From assembly GCA_018222585.1 (NCBI GenBank), contig JAAFAB010000003.1, positions 375,781-439,780 of the forward strand: a stretch of DNA of 64,000 nucleotides, read 5' to 3'. The notes below the pieces were generated by a model. It had not been told where the DNA came from, made no database searches, and worked only from the letters and a program-made list of their open reading frames with translations. A program made the translations under genes and the position numbers. Source of the DNA: Paracoccaceae bacterium (GTDB taxonomy: Bacteria; Pseudomonadota; Alphaproteobacteria; Rhodobacterales; Rhodobacteraceae). This document shows positions 39,586 to 48,180 of the stretch, piece after piece (the first letter of the stretch is position 1; the number at the start of each line of letters is the position of its first letter).

Positions 39586-39706
39586 TTGCGTTGCCGCCGG
39601 GGCAAGTTCCGGCTTTCAGCGCCTTCTGTTTTCATAGAGAATTGCATTGCAGACTGATCGGAACAAACGCCGGGCGTGCGGGCGCCGCCGGCGCAGGAGC
39701 TATGCC

Positions 39707-40717
39707 TTGGGTTGGATGGATGCCTACAGACTGGGACGCGAGAGGCGGTTCCACCTCTATCGTGCCCTGCGCAAGCGACACCAGCTTTCGGCGGTGAAGA
39801 ACCGCGCCCGCAAGATCCGCCGGCGTGATATCCTGGCCTTCTCGACCCTGCGCAACGAACGCATCCGGCTGCCCTACTTCCTCGACTACTACCGCGAGAT
39901 GGGGGTGAATCACTTCCTCTTCGTGGACAATGACAGCACTGACGGGTCGCGCGACTACCTCGCCGGGCAGGCGGATTGCTCGGTCTGGACGACCGGAGCC
40001 AGCTACAAGCGGTCGCGTTTCGGGATGGACTGGATCAACTGGCTGCTGATGCGCTACGGGCACGAGCACTGGTGCCTGACCGTCGATCCCGACGAGTTCT
40101 TCGTCTATCCCTTCTGCGATACCCGCCCCATGGCGGCGCTCTGCGACTGGCTGGACGCCTGCGAGATCCGTTCGTTCTCGGCCATGCTGCTGGACATGTA
40201 CCCCAAGGGGCCGCTGACCGCGCAGCCCTACCAGGAAGGCCAGGACCCGCTGGAAATCGCCAGCTGGTTCGACGCGGGAAATTACACGATCCGACGCAAC
40301 TGGACGCACGGAAACCTGTGGATCCAGGGCGGGCCGCGGATGCGGATCTTCTTCGACGAGGATCCCTGGAAGGCGCCGGCGCTGAACAAGATCCCGCTGG
40401 TGCGCTGGAACCGCCACTATGCCTACAGCTCGTCCACCCATTCGCTGCTGCCGCGCGGGCTGAACCTGGTCTATGACGAATGGGGCGGAGAGAAAGCCTC
40501 GGGCGCGCTGCTGCACACCAAGTTTCTCGACACTTTCACCGCCAAGGCCGAGGAAGAGCTGCAGCGCGGCCAGCACTACGGCAACTCGCGCGAGTATATC
40601 GCCTATCACCAGACCCTGCGCGAGGATCCCGACCTCTGGTGCAAATGGAGCGAGAAGTACATCAACTGGCGCCAGCTCGAGATCCTCGGGCTGATGTCGA
40701 AGGGGAACTGGGCATGA
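39707..40717 (+). CDS. Glycosyltransferase, family 2-type, paralogue of the preceding gene
   Basis: 336 residues from TTG 39707, which has GGAG 7 bases upstream and aligns with the paralogue's N-terminus; TTG 39647 and ATG 39716 are alternatives. Conserved elements shared with the 38548 gene: LRNERIRLPYFLDYY, VNHFLFVDNDSTDGS, RFGMDW, CLTVDPDEFF, GNLWIQGG and LNKIPLVRWNRHYAY. DPDE is the probable metal-binding site. Its TGA stop overlaps the ATG of the next gene (ATGA). A role in the same glycan is inferred from the operon. Confidence 0.85.
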   Translation: MGWMDAYRLGRERRFHLYRALRKRHQLSAVKNRARKIRRRDILAFSTLRNERIRLPYFLDYYREMGVNHFLFVDNDSTDGSRDYLAGQADCSVWTTGASYKRSRFGMDWINWLLMRYGHEHWCLTVDPDEFFVYPFCDTRPMAALCDWLDACEIRSFSAMLLDMYPKGPLTAQPYQEGQDPLEIASWFDAGNYTIRRNWTHGNLWIQGGPRMRIFFDEDPWKAPALNKIPLVRWNRHYAYSSSTHSLLPRGLNLVYDEWGGEKASGALLHTKFLDTFTAKAEEELQRGQHYGNSREYIAYHQTLREDPDLWCKWSEKYINWRQLEILGLMSKGNWA

Positions 40718-42426
40718 GCGTGGGCATCATCATGCTGGTGCACACCGCGCTGAAGCGGGCCGAGCAGGTGGCGCGCCACTGGGCCGCCGCCGGCTGTCCG
40801 GTGGTCATCCACTGCGACGCCAAGGTGCCCGATCACCGTTTCCGCCCCTTCCGCGAGGCGCTGGAGGACGTGCCCGGCATCCGCTTCTCGACCCGTCACA
40901 CCTGCACCTGGGGCACCTGGGGCATCGTCGCCGCCACCCAGGACGCCAGCGAGCTGCTGCTGCGCGAGAACGCCGAGGTGCGCCATGTCTTCCTCTCTTC
41001 CGGGTCCTGCCTGCCGCTGCGCCCGGTCGAAGAGTTGAAGACCTACCTGGCCGCCCGACCGCGCACCGATTTCATCGAGAGCGCCACCACGGCGGATGTG
41101 CCCTGGACCGTCGGCGGGCTGGACGAGGAGCGTTTCACCCTGCGCTTCCCCTTCTCCTGGCGGACGCAGCGGCGGGCCTTCGACTGGTACGTCAATTTCC
41201 AGCGCCGTCTCGGCTTCCGTCGCCGCATCCCGGCGGGCATCGTGCCGCACATGGGCAGCCAGTGGTGGTGCCTGACCCGTCAGACCCTCTCGGCGATCCT
41301 CGAGGACCCGCAGCGGCGCGAATACGACCGCTATTTCCGCAAGGTCTGGATTCCCGACGAAAGCTATTTCCAGACCCTCGCCCGCAAGTACTCGGCCCAT
41401 ATCGAAAGCCGCTCGCTGACGCTGTCTAAGTTCGATTTTCAGGGCAAGCCACATATCTTCTACGACGATCACCTGCAGCTGCTGCGCCGCTCGGACTGCT
41501 TTGTCGCCCGCAAGATCTGGCCCCATGCCAACCGCCTCTACCGCGCCTTCCTGACCGACCCCGAAGGCGCCATGCAGCGGCGCGAGCCGAACCCCGGCAA
41601 GATCGACCGCATCTTCTCGAAGGCGTCCGAGCGGCGGACCCGGGGGCGCAACGGCCTCTACATGCAGTCGCGGTTTCCTCGCGAGGGCTGGGAGGGCGGG
41701 CTTACGGGGGCGCAATATTCCGTCTTCCAGGGCTTCTCCGAGCTGTTCGAGGATTTCGAGGGCTGGCTGTCGCGCAGCACTGGCTGCCGGGTGCACGGAC
41801 AGATCTTCGGGCCGGGGGATGCGGACTTCGCGGGGGGGCAGCCGGTGATCAACGGGGCGCTGACCGCCAAGGCGGCGCTGCGCGATCACGCCCCGCGCAC
41901 CTTCCTGACCAACCTGATCTGGAACACCCGGGGCGAACGCCAGTGCTTCCAGTACTCGCCGCGCGCCAACCAGGCGGTCGCCTGGGACATGGCCAAGGAC
42001 GGCAATGCGCAGATCTCGGTGATCTCGGGCGCCTGGGCGGTGCCGCTCTTCCTGTCGAACGGCAATTTCGGCCTGCTGCGCAAGGAGGCCGCGCGGCTGC
42101 AGCGGATCGAAAACGACTTCCTCAACGCGCTGCGCTCTCCCTGGGCCAAGGCGCGGATCAACATCTGGACCATGGCCGAATTCGTCGAGGCCCCGATGGA
42201 GCCGCTGCAGACCGTCGTCGACGAGATGGGGATGCGCACCGCGCGCCGCCTCTCCGAGGTGCCCCGGATGCGGGATTTCTCGGGCTTCGGGCAGTTCCTG
42301 CAGAACCTCAAGAACCAGGGGATGCACCCCTATCTCATGGGCGACTTCCCCGTCGACGACGGCGATCCGGCGCCCCGCAAGGACCCCGACGGCAAGCCGC
42401 GCCGTCCCTATCTGATCAAGAAATAG
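40714..42426 (+). CDS. Core-2/I-branching-type (GT14-like) glycosyltransferase with C-terminal extension
   Basis: 570 residues from ATG 40714, overlapping the previous stop. The N-terminal ~270 residues match bacterial beta-1,6-N-acetylglucosaminyltransferase-like proteins: GIIMLVHTALKRAEQVARHW, FLSSGSCLPLRPVEELKTYL, GSQWWCLTR and WIPDESYFQTL. The C-terminal ~300 residues (from about GRNGLYMQSRFPREGW) form a separate domain that accompanies this family in Rhodobacterales (a DUF I recall as DUF5927) and includes sulfotransferase-like pieces. It ends directly at the next ATG. Likely role: branching of a surface polysaccharide. Confidence 0.82.
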   Translation: MSVGIIMLVHTALKRAEQVARHWAAAGCPVVIHCDAKVPDHRFRPFREALEDVPGIRFSTRHTCTWGTWGIVAATQDASELLLRENAEVRHVFLSSGSCLPLRPVEELKTYLAARPRTDFIESATTADVPWTVGGLDEERFTLRFPFSWRTQRRAFDWYVNFQRRLGFRRRIPAGIVPHMGSQWWCLTRQTLSAILEDPQRREYDRYFRKVWIPDESYFQTLARKYSAHIESRSLTLSKFDFQGKPHIFYDDHLQLLRRSDCFVARKIWPHANRLYRAFLTDPEGAMQRREPNPGKIDRIFSKASERRTRGRNGLYMQSRFPREGWEGGLTGAQYSVFQGFSELFEDFEGWLSRSTGCRVHGQIFGPGDADFAGGQPVINGALTAKAALRDHAPRTFLTNLIWNTRGERQCFQYSPRANQAVAWDMAKDGNAQISVISGAWAVPLFLSNGNFGLLRKEAARLQRIENDFLNALRSPWAKARINIWTMAEFVEAPMEPLQTVVDEMGMRTARRLSEVPRMRDFSGFGQFLQNLKNQGMHPYLMGDFPVDDGDPAPRKDPDGKPRRPYLIKK

Positions 42427-43833
42427 ATGCCGCAGTACGATTATTTCATCCTTCTCGCCGAGATGCGCACCGGCTCGAACCTTCTCGAGGCGCATCTGAA
42501 CGCGCTCGACGGCGTCGCCTGCCTGGGCGAGGTCTTCAACCCGGTCTTCATCGCCTATCCCAATGCCGGAGAGTGCCTTGGCATGGACAAGGCGGCGCGG
42601 GATGCCGACCCGCTGGCGCTGATCGAGGCGATTCGCAACGCCGAGGGGCTGAACGGTTTCCGCTTCTTCCATGATCACGACCAGCGGGTGCTGGACCTGG
42701 CGCTGGCCGATCCGCGCTGCGCCAAGATCGTGCTGGGCCGCAATCCGGCGGAAAGCTACGTCAGCTTCAAGATCGCCCAGGCGACCGGCCAGTGGAAGCT
42801 GACCGACGTGCGCCGCCGCAAGGAAGAGCGCGTCGCCTTCGATGCCGAAGAGTTCGAGGCCCATCTGGAGGCGCTGCAATCCTTCCAGCTTCGCGTCATG
42901 CGCGCCCTTCAGGTCACCGGCCAGACGGCCTTCTACATCGACTACGAGGACCTGCAGAGCCTCGATGTGCTCAACGGGCTGGCGGGCTTCCTGGGGGTCG
43001 AGGCACGGTTGGCGGACCTTGGCCAGAAACTGAAGGTACAGAATCCCGAGCCGCTGTCGGAAAAGGTCGAGAATTTCGACCAGATGGCCGCCTCGCTGGC
43101 GCGGCTTGACCGCTTCAACTTGTCACGCACCCCGAACTTCGAGCCCCGGCGCGGGCCACAGGTGCCCAGCTTCATCGCCGGAGAGGCGGCGCCGCTGCTC
43201 TTCATGCCCGTCAAGGGCGGGCCCGAGCGGCAGGTGACGCAATGGCTGGCGGCGCTTGAGGGCGGGCGGCCGAAGGAGCTGCACCGCAAGCTCAGCCAGA
43301 AGGATCTGCGCCAGTGGATGCGCGCCCGTCCCGGGCACCGCAGCTTCACCGTGCTGCGTCATCCGGTGGCCCGCGCCCATGCGGTGTTCTGCGACAAGAT
43401 CCTGGGCGGCGGCTTTGCCGAGATCCGCAAGATCCTGCGCCAGCGCTACAAGCTGCCGATTCCCGGCACCCCCGGTGGCGCCTACGAGCTCGAGCAGCAC
43501 CGCGAGGCGTTTCTGGAGTTCCTCGGTTTCCTGAAGGCCAACCTGGCGCAGCAGACGGGGTTGCGCATTGATCCGCACTGGGCCAGCCAGGCGTCGGTGA
43601 TCGAGGGGTTCGGCCAGTTCTGTCCCCCCGACCTGGTGCTGCGCGAGGAGGAGTTGCCGGAAGAGCTGGCCCGCCTGTCGGCCCGCCTGGGCCTGCCCGG
43701 CGTCGACTTGCCCGAGGTGCCGCAGGACAGCCCCTTCACGCTGGCGCAGATCTACGACGCGCAGATCGAGGCGGCGGCGGCCGATGCCTATGCGCGCGAT
43801 TACCTGCTGTTCGGCTTCGCGCCCTGGGGCTGA
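42427..43833 (+). CDS. Two-domain sulfotransferase
   Basis: 468 residues, beginning at the base after the previous stop. The N-terminal half has PAPS-binding features: the 5'-phosphosulfate loop in EMRTGSNLLEAHL (14-20) and a 3'-phosphate site VLGRNPAESYVSFK (Arg105, Ser110). The C-terminal half (from ~250) shows a second set, LLFMPVKGGPERQ (~257-268) and FTVLRHPVARAHAVFCDK (~308-324), similar to Sulfotransfer_2-type proteins. Two sulfotransferase-like halves in one chain is unusual. It would sulfate the glycan made by the preceding genes. A member-by-member catalytic assignment is not possible from sequence. Confidence 0.8.
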   Translation: MPQYDYFILLAEMRTGSNLLEAHLNALDGVACLGEVFNPVFIAYPNAGECLGMDKAARDADPLALIEAIRNAEGLNGFRFFHDHDQRVLDLALADPRCAKIVLGRNPAESYVSFKIAQATGQWKLTDVRRRKEERVAFDAEEFEAHLEALQSFQLRVMRALQVTGQTAFYIDYEDLQSLDVLNGLAGFLGVEARLADLGQKLKVQNPEPLSEKVENFDQMAASLARLDRFNLSRTPNFEPRRGPQVPSFIAGEAAPLLFMPVKGGPERQVTQWLAALEGGRPKELHRKLSQKDLRQWMRARPGHRSFTVLRHPVARAHAVFCDKILGGGFAEIRKILRQRYKLPIPGTPGGAYELEQHREAFLEFLGFLKANLAQQTGLRIDPHWASQASVIEGFGQFCPPDLVLREEELPEELARLSARLGLPGVDLPEVPQDSPFTLAQIYDAQIEAAAADAYARDYLLFGFAPWG

Positions 43834-43842
43834 CCCGGGTCA

Positions 43843-43860
43843 GCGGCCCGTCAGGGCCGC
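43843..43860. terminator. Weak hairpin between convergent genes
   Basis: GCGGCCC (43843-43849), loop GTCA, GGGCCGC (43854-43860). No T-run on either side, so termination here would be weak or assisted by Rho. Confidence 0.35.
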
Positions 43861-43897
43861 GCGGGGATGTCTGGCTGAGTGGGGGTGTCGGCCGCGC

Positions 43898-44362
43898 TCA
43901 GGCGGCCTGGACATTCTGATCCGAGATCAGCAGGGCATAGAGTGTGCCCGCGTCGGGGTTGGCGCGCAGCTTGCGGCACAGGTCCGCATCGCGCAGCGAG
44001 CGCGAGACCAGCGCCAGCGCCTTCAGGTGATCGACGCCCGCGTCCTGCGGGGCGAGCAGGGCGAAGATAAGGTCGACCGGCTGGCGGTCGATGGCGTCGA
44101 AGTCGACAGGTTTTTCCAGCAGGATGAAACAGCCCTGAACCGAGTCCAGCCCGTCCAGTCGCGCATGGGGCAGGGCGATGCCATGGCCGACCCCGGTCGG
44201 GCCGAGGGATTCGCGCTCCTGCAGGGCCTCGACGACACGGGACTGGTTCAGCGCTAGCGCCGAATGGGCCAGTTCACCGACGTCATGCAACAGACGCTTC
44301 TTGCTCGAAGCCGAGGCGATCACCTTGATCGCCTCGGGCTTGAGGATCTGTGACAGTTTCAT
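43898..44362 (-). CDS. ptsN: PTS IIA-like nitrogen regulatory protein PtsN
   Basis: 154 residues. The phosphorylated histidine lies in GIALPHARLDG (His66), and the ESLGPTGVGHG stretch is the EIIA-Ntr signature. In proteobacteria PtsN is charged by PtsP-PtsO and controls potassium transport, stress responses and central metabolism; it is not a sugar carrier. It lies 54 bases after hpf, the usual order, here without the rpoN gene that sits near it in enterics. Confidence 0.95.
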   Translation of the reverse strand: MKLSQILKPEAIKVIASASSKKRLLHDVGELAHSALALNQSRVVEALQERESLGPTGVGHGIALPHARLDGLDSVQGCFILLEKPVDFDAIDRQPVDLIFALLAPQDAGVDHLKALALVSRSLRDADLCRKLRANPDAGTLYALLISDQNVQAA

Positions 44363-44416
44363 TCTGCCTCACGCTCTTTCGGGCGGTTTCCCCGCGCGGC
44401 GGGGCGACCTGGCCCT

Positions 44417-44986
44417 CTAGCTACGCGGATCGATCCAGCCAATATTTCCATCTTCGCGGCGGTAGACCACGTTCAACCCGTTCTTGCCCTCGTTGCGGAA
44501 CACCAGCACCGGGGCGCCGGCAAGTTCCATCTGCATGACAGCCTCGCCGACGGACAGCGACGGGATCCGGGTCTCCATCTCCGCCACGATGACGGGCTGC
44601 AGGCTATCCGGTTCAGGCTCCACGCTCTCTTGATCCGAGGCGAGGATATACGAGGAGCCCTCCATAATTTCAACCGGGGTCGCCCGCGTTTTGTGGTGGT
44701 CCTTCAACCGGCGCTTGTAGCGGCGAAGCTGCTTCTCCATCTTGTCGCAGCATTTCTCGAAAGCCGCGTAAATTTCGGTGGAATTCGCCTTCGCCTGGGC
44801 GGTCAGTCCGGTCGAAAGATGCACGGTGGTTTCGCAGGTATATTCGTGGGCGTCCTTGGAGAAGGTCACGCTCGCATCCGTAGGTCGTTCGGCGTATTTC
44901 TCGATGGCCGCATTCACGCCCTGCTTGACGTGGGTCTGCAGTGCATCGCCGATGTCGATCTGCTTGCCGGTGATCTTGTAACGCAT
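44417..44986 (-). CDS. hpf: Ribosome hibernation promoting factor, long form
   Basis: 189 residues from ATG 44986-44984, with AGGAG upstream; an ATG 15 bases further out lacks proper spacing. The N-terminal S30AE domain (~1-105: KITGKQIDIGDALQTHVKQG, then DAHEYTCETTVHLS) blocks the decoding and mRNA sites of the 30S subunit. The C-terminal domain (~130-189, IPSLSVGEAVMQMELAGAPV and FRNEGKNGLNVVYRR) dimerises ribosomes into 100S particles in long HPFs. Linked to ptsN and to the lpt genes upstream. Confidence 0.95.
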   Translation of the reverse strand: MRYKITGKQIDIGDALQTHVKQGVNAAIEKYAERPTDASVTFSKDAHEYTCETTVHLSTGLTAQAKANSTEIYAAFEKCCDKMEKQLRRYKRRLKDHHKTRATPVEIMEGSSYILASDQESVEPEPDSLQPVIVAEMETRIPSLSVGEAVMQMELAGAPVLVFRNEGKNGLNVVYRREDGNIGWIDPRS

Positions 44987-45372
44987 TCCGTCTCCTCTCA
45001 TGACATGTCGGGCGTCAGCCGGCGCGGCGGGGCCGCGCGGCTCAGGCTCGAATGCTGCGGAAAATCGACAGGTTGCGACGCGGTCCCCGAAGCCAATATC
45101 CCGCACGTCCGCAGGGGCGGACAGACGGGGCGGGTTCGGCGTGTCGCAAAGCTGTCATGCAACCATTTGACGAGGGAATGCCCCGTCCTGTCAATGGAAT
45201 CCGATTGGGGTCGTTGCCAAGGCGTATAGCTGCCGGGTGGCATGGTTTGACGTGCTTTATTCCGCCGAATCAACGTCTTGTGATCGTGACGCCCCTTGAA
45301 GGCGCGGGGCCGGCCACGCGCGGAAGTGACACAGATTGCACCAGTTTGAAGGGATCTCCGGGGTGCTCGGGC
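44987..45372. other. 386-base gap between lptB and hpf
   Basis: No gene seen. It probably carries the hpf-ptsN promoter. On the minus strand a TTGACA occurs near 45201-45196 but the base run 17 further on (GTCAAA) is a poor -10. In many proteobacteria rpoN occupies this place; there is no trace of it here. Confidence 0.45.
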
Positions 45373-46131
45373 CTAGCCGATACGGAAGGAATCGCCCAGG
45401 TAGACGCGGCGCACATTGTCGTTCTGCACCACCTCGTCCGGGGTGCCGGACATCAGCACCTTGCCGTCGTGCAGGATATAGGCGCGGTCGACGATCTCCA
45501 GCGTCTCGCGGACGTTGTGATCGGTGATCAGCACACCGATGCCCCGGGTCTTCAGGTCGGCGACCAGGTGGCGGATATCCGCGACCGAGATCGGGTCGAC
45601 GCCGGCGAAGGGTTCATCCAACAGCAGGTATTTCGGTTCGGCGGCGAGGCAGCGGGCAATCTCGACCCGGCGGCGTTCCCCACCTGACAGCGCCATGGCC
45701 GGCGCGCGGCGCAGGTGCTCGATCGAGAATTCCGACAGCAGGTCTTCCAGCCGCTCGCGGCGCTTGTGGCGGTCGGAATAGGTGATGTCTAGAATCGAGG
45801 CGATATTGTCCTCGACGGACATGCCGCGGAAGATCGACATCTCCTGCGGCAAATAGCCTATCCCCAGCTTGGCGCGGCGATACATCGGCAGGCCGGTCAC
45901 ATCGGTGCCGTCCAGGATCACCCGGCCGCCTTCGGGAATCACCAGCCCGGCGATGGAATAGAAGGAGGTCGTCTTGCCAGAGCCGTTCGGCCCGAGCAGC
46001 GCCACCACCTCGCCCCGGTCCAGCGTCATCGAGACGTCGCGGATCACCACGCGCTTGCGGTACGCCTTGCGCAGTGACTGGATGCGCAGGCCGTGCTGGC
46101 CGTCCTCCACCGTGAGATGCGCGCGCGCCAA
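45373..46131 (-). CDS. lptB: LPS export ABC transporter ATPase
   Basis: 252 residues. Walker A GPNGSGKT, Q-loop, signature LSGGERRRVEIAR and Walker B YLLLDEPFAGVDP are all intact, with the LptB-type YLPQEMSIFRG region. With LptFG it extracts lipopolysaccharide from the inner membrane and pushes it along the LptC-LptA bridge. It begins 4 bases after the lptA stop. LptFG are not in this window. Confidence 0.97.
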   Translation of the reverse strand: MARAHLTVEDGQHGLRIQSLRKAYRKRVVIRDVSMTLDRGEVVALLGPNGSGKTTSFYSIAGLVIPEGGRVILDGTDVTGLPMYRRAKLGIGYLPQEMSIFRGMSVEDNIASILDITYSDRHKRRERLEDLLSEFSIEHLRRAPAMALSGGERRRVEIARCLAAEPKYLLLDEPFAGVDPISVADIRHLVADLKTRGIGVLITDHNVRETLEIVDRAYILHDGKVLMSGTPDEVVQNDNVRRVYLGDSFRIG

Positions 46132-46134
46132 GGC

Positions 46135-46656
46135 TCAGTTCCCGTCCTGGCTGAGGAAGGTGCGCACGCGGCCTTCCATCACGGCGGTGCCGGCGTCGAC
46201 ATTGATCCGCATCCGCTCGGCCTGGATGGTCGAGGGGCCGCGCACCAGCAGCACGTTCCCGGACATGACCACGTCGCCGTCGTCGATGTTGTAGTCGGCG
46301 CGTTCCGCCTCGGCGGCATCCTCGCCCGATACCAGGGTCACCCCGCCGGTGGCCTCAAGCCGCTGGATCCGCGACTGGTCCTCGTCGTAGATCACCTGCA
46401 CCCGGGCCGCCTGCAGGCGCATGTTGTCCTGTTCGACCAGCACATTGCCCTCGAACACGGCCGAGCCGTCCTCCTGGCTGACCGAGAGCGTCTCGGAATC
46501 GACCTGGATCGGGGCCGAGCTGTCGCTGGCGGTGCCGAAGGGCACAGAGGTCTGCTGCGCGGCGGCGGGGAAGGCCAGCAGGGCCAGCAGGCCCGAAGCG
46601 AGGGCGAGGCGGCGCGGCGAAAACGGGCGGGTCGGGGCGCGGGTCACGTCGGTCAC
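46135..46656 (-). CDS. lptA: LPS transport periplasmic protein LptA
   Basis: 173 residues. Signal peptide near 1-33 (RLALASGLLALLAFPAAAQ). The OstA/LptA beta-jellyroll follows, with IQVDSETLSVSQEDGSAVFE, VLVEQDNMRLQAARVQVIY and YNIDDGDVVMSGNVLLVRG. It forms the periplasmic bridge for lipopolysaccharide between LptC and LptD. The start overlaps the lptC stop by 4 bases. Confidence 0.93.
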   Translation of the reverse strand: MTDVTRAPTRPFSPRRLALASGLLALLAFPAAAQQTSVPFGTASDSSAPIQVDSETLSVSQEDGSAVFEGNVLVEQDNMRLQAARVQVIYDEDQSRIQRLEATGGVTLVSGEDAAEAERADYNIDDGDVVMSGNVLLVRGPSTIQAERMRINVDAGTAVMEGRVRTFLSQDGN

Positions 46657-47261
46657 TCCTCACTTGTTCCGGGCTGATATACCAGCTTCACCCCGTCGGT
46701 GAAAACCAAATAGGCTTGCCCGGTTTCCGGGTCGCTGGTCAGGCGCATCCGGCCTGCGGTGAACTGGCCCGGCGGGCCCTCGCCGCGGATCTCGCCCGGG
46801 GTCTCGGCGCGCAGCTCCTGCATTCCGATGGCGATCTCTCCGGTCTCGATCCGGTAGCCGCTGGTCGAGGTGATCAGCACCCTGCCCGAGAGCGTCGCGG
46901 TATCGGCGGGCTGGTCGACCAGCCCGGTGGCAGCCGTGACATCCAGCCCGGTGCCCGAGGTCATGTCGATCCGCGCGGCGATCTGCGAGGCGTCCAGCCT
47001 GTCATCCTCGCGCGGCAGGGCGCTTTCGGCGGTGAAGGCGATCAGGTCGCCGCCGGCGGTGGCGCCGGCGAAACTGGGCCGGGTGACGCGCTGGCTGCGC
47101 GCCGATTCCTGCAGGTCGATGGTCGAGAAGGGAATTTCCGCCATCGGGTCGCGGCTGTCCGACAGCAGGAAGAGCGTCGACAGCAGCGCCATGGCCGCCA
47201 GCGGCAGGACGATCTTCAGCCCACGGATGAGCCGGGATCTGGATGCCTCGCTGACCGCCAT
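46653..47261 (-). CDS. lptC: LPS export system protein LptC
   Basis: 202 residues. One N-terminal membrane anchor (IVLPLAAMALLSTLFLLS, ~17-34) and a periplasmic jellyroll related to LptA. It joins LptB2FG to LptA. The sequence is weakly conserved, as usual for LptC; identification rests on the anchor, fold pattern (ATLSGRVLITSTSGYRIETG) and the rnd-lptC-lptA-lptB order. It starts 9 bases after the rnd stop. Confidence 0.9.
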   Translation of the reverse strand: MAVSEASRSRLIRGLKIVLPLAAMALLSTLFLLSDSRDPMAEIPFSTIDLQESARSQRVTRPSFAGATAGGDLIAFTAESALPREDDRLDASQIAARIDMTSGTGLDVTAATGLVDQPADTATLSGRVLITSTSGYRIETGEIAIGMQELRAETPGEIRGEGPPGQFTAGRMRLTSDPETGQAYLVFTDGVKLVYQPGTSEE

Positions 47262-47270
47262 GGGTTCACC

Positions 47271-47885
47271 TCAGGAATGCGCGAAGATGTCGATCTCGGG
47301 CCAGCCGGCCAGGTCCAGCCTGGCGCGGGTCGGCAGGAAGTCGAAACAGGCCCGGGCGATCTCGGTGCGGCCTTCGCGGGCAAGGCGGGCATCCAGCTTC
47401 TCGCGCAGCTGGTGCAGGTAGAGCACGTCCGAGGCGGCATAGTCGAGCTGGGCGTCGGTCAGTTCCGCCGCGCCCCAGTCCGACATCTGCTGCTGCTTGG
47501 AGATGTCGACGCCGATCAGCTCCTGCGTCAGGTTCTTCAGCCCGTGGCGGTCGGTATAGGTGCGCACCAGCCGGCTGGCGATCTTGGTGCAGTAGACCGG
47601 CGCGGCCAGGGCGCCGAAGGCGTTGTACATCGCGGCGATGTCGAAGCGCCCGAAGTGGAACAGCTTCAGCACCTCTGGATCTTCCAGCATCCGGCAGAGG
47701 TTGGGCGCCTCGGTCTGGCCCCTGGCGACCTGGACGATATGGGAATGGCCGTCGCCGCCCGACATCTGGATCACGCAGAGCCGGTCGCGATGCGGGTTGA
47801 GGCCCATGGTCTCGCAGTCGATGGCCACCACGGGGCCAAGGTCGAGGCCGTCGGGCAGGTCGTTCTGATACAGGTGATTGGTCAC
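47271..47885 (-). CDS. rnd: Ribonuclease D-type 3'-5' exonuclease
   Basis: 204 residues from GTG 47885-47883, chosen because GAAGGA lies 9 bases upstream and the N-terminus NHLYQNDLPDG fits relatives; earlier ATG and TTG codons have no proper site. The DEDD exonuclease signature is present: VVAIDCETMG (first two acids), HFGRFDIAAMY and LDYAASDVLYL (last Asp and Tyr). It is the short alphaproteobacterial form without HRDC domains. It processes tRNA or other RNA 3' ends. First gene of the rnd-lptCAB run. Confidence 0.92.
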   Translation of the reverse strand: MTNHLYQNDLPDGLDLGPVVAIDCETMGLNPHRDRLCVIQMSGGDGHSHIVQVARGQTEAPNLCRMLEDPEVLKLFHFGRFDIAAMYNAFGALAAPVYCTKIASRLVRTYTDRHGLKNLTQELIGVDISKQQQMSDWGAAELTDAQLDYAASDVLYLHQLREKLDARLAREGRTEIARACFDFLPTRARLDLAGWPEIDIFAHS

Positions 47886-48180
47886 GGGCGGCATCCTTCG
47901 GGCAGTTGGCAATGACTTAGGGCGTCAGGGGGGCGGATGCAATTGAAGCTTGGGGACGCTTGGCGCGTGGGCCGGGGCCTCGGCGCCGGTCAGGGGCCGC
48001 CTCGGGGGCCGGCGCTCTGCCGCCATCCTGCCGACGAGGCCGCGCATCGCGCTGCGGATGTGATCGCCCAGCAGGCGCACGCGCCGGGTCTGCCGGGTTT
48101 CGCCCAGGGTCAGCAGCCAGGCGGCGGGGGGCGCCGCCCAATCGCTCTCCGATCTCAGGCCCTCCCCCGATCCGCTGGTC
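47886..48180. other. Unassigned stretch beside the hydrolase remnant
   Basis: About 300 bases with strong third-position GC bias that fits either strand. The minus frame reads LGETRQTRRVRLLGDHIRS and similar, without a start codon or ribosome binding site; the plus frames have stops. No gene is called. It may be the decayed 5' part of the hydrolase remnant that follows. Confidence 0.35.

Noticed and set aside
44998-45273. 91-codon minus-strand frame in the lptB-hpf gap
   Set aside because: No ribosome binding site, poor codon use (many rare codons), no motif.
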